A stretch of DNA of 10,310 nucleotides, taken from contig CALKMS010000150.1 of the NCBI GenBank assembly GCA_938091145.1, positions 1 through 10,310 of the forward strand, in the 5' to 3' direction. This stretch comes from an uncultured bacterium (GTDB lineage Bacteria > Actinomycetota > Aquicultoria > SKW223 > CALKMS01). Of this stretch, positions 6,656-10,310 are shown in pieces. The notes under the pieces were generated by a model that worked only from the letters and a program-made list of their open reading frames with translations, was not told where the DNA came from and made no database searches. Position numbers and translations under genes: made by a program. The number at the start of each line of letters is the position of its first letter. The first letter of the stretch is position 1.

Positions 6656-6923
6656 TTAAAGAGTCCAGAACGCGAGCCAGCTGCTCCTCGCCCACCGAAT
6701 CCAGAAGACTTCCTTCATTTTTCCTTTCTGTCCTCTCAAAATCCTGACCTTTTTTGCGGATAATAAAAATAAACTTAAAAGAAAATTCAACAGTCCTTGA
6801 TTTGCCTACCCTAAAAAGCTTGAGATAAACTCTCAAGTAATCGCTAAGTAACTCTGCTTTTTTCTGCTCTGGCCCATGCCTAACATAAACTTTCAGAATG
6901 GACCACTCTTTGCTAATCAGCAA
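6656..6923 (-). pseudogene. yggU: YggU/DUF167 family gene interrupted by a frameshift
   Basis: Two reading frames together rebuild one small DUF167 protein of about 88 residues. Frame one starts at TTG 6923 and gives the N-terminal strand and turn (ILKVYVRHGPEQKK, then YLRVYLKLFRVG). Near 6803-6810 the similarity jumps by +1 into a frame beginning GCA 6805-6803. That frame reads ANQGLLNFLL, then SAKKVRILRGQKGKMKEV, and stops at TAA 6656-6658. Family members typically read V-E-G-K-A-N across this junction, followed by a helix and an R-I-x-x-G-x-K-S strand, so both halves fit and the loss lies between V39 and the A-N pair. If not repaired, translation continues in frame one to 6636, giving 95 residues with an unrelated tail. 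It follows divIVA by 12 bases, the usual neighbourhood of this family. It could be a real lesion or an assembly error. Confidence 0.75.
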
Positions 6924-6935
6924 ACACTATTCAAC

Positions 6936-7637
6936 CTATTCAGGATATTTATCGTAAAGACTTTGCCCACTATTCGAAGCTAAATCACTCTCAAAAGGCG
7001 AAAGTTCATCTTCAAGGGCCGCTTCTGGATTCTTTCCCGTTGTTTCATTGGTTTCTTCAGTTTTTAACTCTTCCTTTCCAGACTCCGAATTTGAGACTCC
7101 CTTTAAGCCAACGTCCCCAGAAACAAGTTCAACTCCCCTATCATCTTCAACTAAGGCTTCCTCCGCCTTTATTTCAGGCAAAATCCCCACCTGTTTCTCT
7201 AACTCATCAAGGCTCGAAAGGTAGCTTTGAAGAAAAGCCTTCATTTTCTCTTTAAAGTCTGTGATCAACCTTCTCAAAGCGACTATTTCATTATTTATCA
7301 TTTGTCTTTCAGCAATAGAGTTCTGGACAATCTCTTTGGCTTTCAATTCGGCATCCTTAATGACCAGCTCTGCAGCTTTCCGAGCATTGTTTTGAATCTC
7401 TTCGGCGGAACGCTGAGCAGCCAGCATTGTGTCTTGAAGGGTTTCCTCAAATTTTTCATATTGAGCCAACTTCTTTCTGAGCCTCTCAGCTTCTTCTTTA
7501 ATATCGATGTTCTCCTGGAAAATTCTTTCAAACTCGGTTGCCACTTCGTCTAAAAAAGCGTCCACCTCTTCTTCGCTATAGCCCCTCAAAACCCTTCGAA
7601 ATTCCTTCTGATGAATATCAAGTGGTGTAAGCTTCAC
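6936..7637 (-). CDS. divIVA: Cell-pole and division-site protein DivIVA
   Basis: A cytoplasmic coiled-coil scaffold that binds curved membrane at poles and septa and recruits division or polar growth proteins. The N-terminal lipid-binding domain is clear: LTPLDIHQKEFRR (3-15), then VLRGYSEEEVDAFLDEV (16-32). Arg18, used for membrane binding in B. subtilis, is kept, while the insertion-tip Phe17 is Leu here. A coiled coil rich in Glu, Lys and Ala runs from about 33 to 155. The tail (about 156-233) is acidic, Ser/Glu-rich and probably disordered. The start is GTG 7637 behind AGGAGG, in the ten-base gap after yggT. The gene belongs to the yggS-sepF-proC-yggT-divIVA operon, so it is probably co-expressed with the septal factor SepF. 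At 233 residues it is longer than the B. subtilis protein (about 164) and nearer to actinobacterial Wag31 lengths. Confidence 0.95.
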   Translation of the reverse strand: MKLTPLDIHQKEFRRVLRGYSEEEVDAFLDEVATEFERIFQENIDIKEEAERLRKKLAQYEKFEETLQDTMLAAQRSAEEIQNNARKAAELVIKDAELKAKEIVQNSIAERQMINNEIVALRRLITDFKEKMKAFLQSYLSSLDELEKQVGILPEIKAEEALVEDDRGVELVSGDVGLKGVSNSESGKEELKTEETNETTGKNPEAALEDELSPFESDLASNSGQSLYDKYPE

Positions 7638-7647
7638 TTCTCACCTC

Positions 7648-7944
7648 CTATAAAATCCAAATTAAATTTTTTAGAAAGCTGCGAACCAACTCCAGAACTA
7701 GTATACCTAAGATAGGTGACAAATCCAAAGCCAAACTACCCGCCATTAAGGGCGGAATATATTTTCTAAACAAACTCAGATACCAATCAGCCAGATCCTC
7801 TATAAAACACCAGATTTTAGCCAGGACACGAGGGACAGGAAAAAAAATCCATGAACGAATTATAACCAAGATAATTGAAATATAAAGCACATAAAACAGA
7901 AGGTCAATAAAGTTGCTCAACCACATAACTATTATAAACTTCAA
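7648..7944 (-). CDS. yggT: YggT family membrane protein
   Basis: A 98-residue integral membrane protein of the YggT family, whose members recur beside sepF and divIVA and have been linked to membrane or division-site organisation; its biochemical role is not established. Two hydrophobic helices are visible at about residues 8-31 and 72-93. Between them lies the family's loop (RSWIFFPVP, then a helix ending in LFRKYIPPL), and DLSPILG opens the second helix. The TTG start (7942-7944) overlaps the proC stop in TTGA, implying translational coupling. An in-frame ATG six codons later is an alternative, but neither has a strong ribosome binding site. The length is typical for the family's short, two-helix form. 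Confidence 0.9.
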   Translation of the reverse strand: MKFIIVMWLSNFIDLLFYVLYISIILVIIRSWIFFPVPRVLAKIWCFIEDLADWYLSLFRKYIPPLMAGSLALDLSPILGILVLELVRSFLKNLIWIL

Positions 7945-8738
7945 CCTAATTCTTTCGCCCTCTTGAAAGCTGCCTCTACTGCTTTAAAAACAGCAGCCTT
8001 AAAACCTTTTTTATCCAAGGCTTCCAAGCCAGCAATAGTCGTACCACCCGGAGAAGTCACCATATCAATCAGTAAAGCGGGATGTTTACCTGTTTTTTTC
8101 ATCATCATCCCTGAACCAACCATTGTTCCTTGAACAAGGCGCGTGGCAACTTCACGTGAAAGACCGGCTTTAATTCCAGCTTCAATCATAGCTTCAGCAA
8201 AATAATAAAAAAAAGCCGGCCCCGACCCACTAATCGCAGTGACCACATCGAGATAATCTTCGGAAAGCTCTATCACCTCTCCAACGGCGGCAAAGATTGA
8301 TTTAACTTTCTCCAAATCATCAAAACTAACATTTCTCCCCGGACTTATAACCGAAACGCCGTAGCCAATCTGACAGGGAGAATTAGGCATCACCCTCACA
8401 ATCTTGATGCTTTCCCCCAAAAACTGCTCATAAACAGAAATTTTTGCCCCAGCAACAATTGAAACCAAAATTTGATCTGTCACCTGCACTACCTGTAGTT
8501 CGTTAAGCAAGCCTTTTAAATGTTGGGGCTTAACAGCAATAATCACTATCTCAGCATTTTCCACTACCTGATTATTGTGAGTTGTGGTGTTTAGACCTAG
8601 TTGTTGCCTTAGTTCATCAAGGCGCTCAACTCTAACATCCGACAAAAATAGCTCATCAACACTGACAACTTTCTTTTCCAGTAAACCTTGAGCAAGAGCT
8701 CCCCCCATTTGCCCAGCTCCAATAATCCCTATCCTCAA
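7941..8738 (-). CDS. proC: Pyrroline-5-carboxylate reductase
   Basis: Catalyses the last step of proline synthesis, reducing 1-pyrroline-5-carboxylate to L-proline with NAD(P)H in the cytoplasm. The 265-residue protein begins with the Rossmann motif IGIIGAGQMGGAL (3-15). Its C-terminal dimerisation domain has the family signature: SGSGPAFFYYF, then EAGIKAGL, then DMVTSPGGTTIAGL near residue 230. The start is TTG 8738, behind AAGGAGGG that runs straight out of the sepF stop codon (TAAGGAGGG). The gap to TTG is short. The gene sits between sepF and yggT, an arrangement also known from cyanobacteria and some Gram-positive bacteria. The PLP-homeostasis gene yggS is two genes upstream. No proA or proB is nearby. 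Confidence 0.96.
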   Translation of the reverse strand: MRIGIIGAGQMGGALAQGLLEKKVVSVDELFLSDVRVERLDELRQQLGLNTTTHNNQVVENAEIVIIAVKPQHLKGLLNELQVVQVTDQILVSIVAGAKISVYEQFLGESIKIVRVMPNSPCQIGYGVSVISPGRNVSFDDLEKVKSIFAAVGEVIELSEDYLDVVTAISGSGPAFFYYFAEAMIEAGIKAGLSREVATRLVQGTMVGSGMMMKKTGKHPALLIDMVTSPGGTTIAGLEALDKKGFKAAVFKAVEAAFKRAKELG

Positions 8739-8747
8739 ATTCCCTCC

Positions 8748-9200
8748 TTAAACGTTCTTAAAAAATATCTCTTTTATTCTTGCTTTTTCCTCCGGCCCGA
8801 TCTCTACGTTTGGAGGCGTCGCCAGGTAAACACCACCGGTTATCCTTATGAGTTTCCCATCCCGAGAAAAAACAACACCACTAATAAAGTCAATTATCCG
8901 TTGGCCTATAGTATTATCTGTTGACTTAAGATTAATTATCACAGGTGTGCCAGCTTTAAATTTCTCAGCTACTCTCAAAACATCATTTAAAAAGCGAGGT
9001 TCAAAAATGTGAACGCGAAATGAAGTTTCTCTAACTACTTTCAAAGGTGCCCGCTTTTCTCGGCGGCTAGAAAATTCCCCTCGTGGCACCTTTCTGACTA
9101 CCATCGAGTCATCTTCTGGATACTTTTCCTCCAAACATTCTTCCTCTTCTGGTTCTTTTAATCCGAACAAAACTAGTGCCTTCTGCCAAAAATCATCCAT
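8748..9200 (-). CDS. sepF: Cell division protein SepF
   Basis: SepF binds the FtsZ C-terminal tail and membranes and helps anchor and align Z-ring filaments; it substitutes for FtsA in many Gram-positives. With the ATG start it has 150 residues. The first dozen residues (MDDFWQKALVLFGL) form the amphipathic membrane-binding helix. An acidic and then basic linker follows to about residue 55. The conserved SepF domain contains RVHIFEPR, a PVIINL strand, RIIDFISG and the closing GGVYLATPPNVEI. ATG 9200 is chosen over the in-frame TTG 9215 because AAGGAG lies five bases before the ATG and it gives the normal N-terminal helix. It overlaps the yggS stop by eight bases (ATGGATGA), indicating coupling. 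No ftsZ is present in the window. Confidence 0.96.
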   Translation of the reverse strand: MDDFWQKALVLFGLKEPEEEECLEEKYPEDDSMVVRKVPRGEFSSRREKRAPLKVVRETSFRVHIFEPRFLNDVLRVAEKFKAGTPVIINLKSTDNTIGQRIIDFISGVVFSRDGKLIRITGGVYLATPPNVEIGPEEKARIKEIFFKNV

Positions 9201-9879
9201 TTTTTCTCCTTCCAAAAATTGCCCGACCTATCCTGACCATGTTACTCCCCTCTTCAATTGCTACTTCGAAATCGTCACTCATACCCATTGAAAGATACTC
9301 AAACCATTCAGGTTTTCCTTCTTTTAATCTTTTCCACAATTCGTACGCCTTCTTAAAGTAAGGCCGACATTCTTCAGCCGGCAACAAAGGCGCTATTGTC
9401 ATCAATCCTTTAACAATTATACCCTTAAATTCTGACATTTTCTCTATCGCTTCTTCAATTTCTGACTCAGTAAAGCCAAATTTGGTCACCTCCGGGCTTA
9501 CCTTTAGTTCCAACAAAACCTTGACCCGCAAACCTTTTTCCTGAGCTCTTCGATTAATTTCAGCCGCCAAATGAAGACTGTCAACTGATTGAATAAGTTC
9601 TACTTGGTCAATGACTTTTTTTACCTTATTTCTTTGCAAATGACCAACAAAGTGCCAAACCAAATCGGTAGACAATAAAGGTTTTTTAGCCAGAAACTCT
9701 TGAACCCGGTTCTCAGCAAAAATTTTCTGACCAGCTAAAAAAGCTTCTTTAATGAGAGCCGGCTCAACATTCTTGGTTACAGCTACAAGAATTATTTCTT
9801 CGGCCTTTCTCCCCGACCTCTTGGCAGCTTTTTCTATACGCTCTCTAATTCGATCTAAGTTGTCTTTTACTTCTCCCAT
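9193..9879 (-). CDS. yggS: YggS/PROSC family pyridoxal phosphate-binding protein
   Basis: A cytoplasmic PLP-binding homeostasis protein with a single TIM-barrel (alanine racemase N-terminal-like) domain; family members buffer PLP and affect amino-acid and keto-acid balance, without a known catalytic turnover. The 228-residue length is standard. Lys36 in VAVTK is the PLP Schiff-base lysine at the expected position. Other motifs are FAENRVQEF, WHFVGHLQRNKV, the S-x-E-x-T-K-F-G segment (here SPEVTKFGF), GLMTIAP, SMGMSDDFEVAI and RIGRAIFG near the end. The ATG overlaps the phoU stop by one base (TAATG) without a strong ribosome binding site, so translation probably depends on re-initiation. It leads into sepF with an eight-base overlap. 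The conserved pairing with sepF and proC supports the identification. Confidence 0.96.
   Translation of the reverse strand: MGEVKDNLDRIRERIEKAAKRSGRKAEEIILVAVTKNVEPALIKEAFLAGQKIFAENRVQEFLAKKPLLSTDLVWHFVGHLQRNKVKKVIDQVELIQSVDSLHLAAEINRRAQEKGLRVKVLLELKVSPEVTKFGFTESEIEEAIEKMSEFKGIIVKGLMTIAPLLPAEECRPYFKKAYELWKRLKEGKPEWFEYLSMGMSDDFEVAIEEGSNMVRIGRAIFGRRKNG
9206..9211 (-). promoter_or_regulatory. Ribosome binding site deciding the sepF start
   Basis: AAGGAG on the minus strand is five bases before ATG 9200 and lies downstream of the alternative TTG 9215, so it cannot serve that TTG. It is embedded in the 3' end of yggS. Confidence 0.75.
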
Positions 9880-10310
9880 TAATCAAGATCAACAAATTTT
9901 CCTGAAATCAGATAAATAACCCTTTCGCCGATGTCAACTGCATGATCAGCAATCCTTTCTAGCCAGCGACATATCAAAATACAGTTGCTCGCCCATTCAA
10001 AGGAAAGGTCTCCAGACCGCCGAGCTAGCAAGCTGAAAAACTCCTTAAAAAATGAGTCAATCGGTTCATCTAATTGATTTAACTGATCAACCAGCTTTAT
10101 ATCCAAAGTTTCAAAAGCTTTTAAGGAAACTTCCACCAGCTGAAGAACTTTATCGCCCATTTTTTTTAAAAGATTAATAAACTCCTTACCATCAGCAGGA
10201 ATTTCTGACAAATCCCGAACTGAGCGAGAAATATTAAAAGCGAGATCGCCCATTCGCTCCAAATGAATATTAATGAGAAAAATTGAGTGCACTAGACGCA
10301 GATCCTTAGC
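9879..10310 (-). CDS. phoU: PhoU family protein, C-terminal part (5' end beyond the window)
   Basis: PhoU is a cytoplasmic negative regulator of phosphate uptake that links the PstSCAB transporter to the PhoR kinase. The frame is open to the right edge, so about 143 residues of a usual 215-230 are seen. A GTG at 10292 is in frame but internal, because the family sequence continues upstream (AKDLRLVHSIF at the edge, matching the usual S-D-L-R segment). Both metal-binding helices are visible: LERMGDLAFNI near the edge, from the first three-helix bundle, and LERIADHAVDIGERV near the C-terminus, from the second. The stop overlaps the yggS start in TAATG. Whether pst genes lie further upstream cannot be seen. 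Being joined to the sepF-divIVA cluster is less usual than association with pst genes. Confidence 0.93.
   Translation of the reverse strand, partial: AKDLRLVHSIFLINIHLERMGDLAFNISRSVRDLSEIPADGKEFINLLKKMGDKVLQLVEVSLKAFETLDIKLVDQLNQLDEPIDSFFKEFFSLLARRSGDLSFEWASNCILICRWLERIADHAVDIGERVIYLISGKFVDLD

Noticed and set aside
7040..7553. Two plus-strand frames of 71 and 108 codons inside divIVA
   Set aside because: They lie wholly antisense to a clear divIVA gene, overlap each other, and encode Ser/Phe/Leu-rich sequence typical of the reverse complement of Glu/Lys-rich coiled coil.
8688..8924. Plus-strand frame of 78 codons across the sepF-proC junction
   Set aside because: It is antisense to two well-supported genes, with no ribosome binding site or family resemblance.
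1..10310. CRISPR arrays, tRNA or rRNA genes, long terminal repeats
   Set aside because: No regularly spaced repeats, cloverleaf signatures or rRNA-like stretches were seen on either strand.

Overview
The window comes from a low-GC bacterial chromosome with Gram-positive-type division genes. DivIVA, SepF and YggT sit together, and there are no outer-membrane genes. Strong GGAGG ribosome binding sites are common, and about half the genes appear to start with TTG. A deep-branching actinobacterial or firmicute-like anaerobe would fit, but this is inference; no rRNA or other marker is present to settle it. The multihaem NapC/NrfH-type cytochrome points to anaerobic or other quinol-linked respiration.

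Layout from left to right. Bases 1-142 hold the last 46 codons of a plus-strand frame, possibly the C-terminus of a group II intron-type reverse transcriptase. About 480 bases without a gene follow. A plus-strand gene (625-1344) then encodes a membrane-anchored cytochrome c with six haem motifs. Converging on it is a minus-strand group: isocitrate dehydrogenase, then ribulose-phosphate 3-epimerase, then an unrecognised single-pass membrane protein that overlaps the epimerase gene. Diverging from the dehydrogenase is a plus-strand diguanylate cyclase with an unusual Rossmann-GAF-GGDEF layout and a possible SigB-type promoter. Its 3' end overlaps the 3' end of the next minus-strand gene.

From 5486 to the right edge everything is on the minus strand and tightly packed. 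In transcription order it reads phoU (partial), yggS, sepF, proC, yggT, divIVA, a frameshifted yggU/DUF167 gene, and a bacterial eRF1-like (baeRF) protein. Neighbouring genes overlap or are separated by little more than a ribosome binding site, so phoU to divIVA looks like one operon. Its core is the conserved yggS-sepF-(proC)-yggT-divIVA division and PLP-homeostasis cluster. PhoU occupies the place where ftsZ or pgeF genes often lie.

Nothing here is a complete new defence or mobile system. The observations most worth following are the Rossmann-GAF-GGDEF protein, which may couple dinucleotide state to c-di-GMP. Next come the eRF1-like protein that lacks a GGQ motif, the broken yggU, and the cytochrome with a CX3CH site and an N-terminal cysteine cluster.
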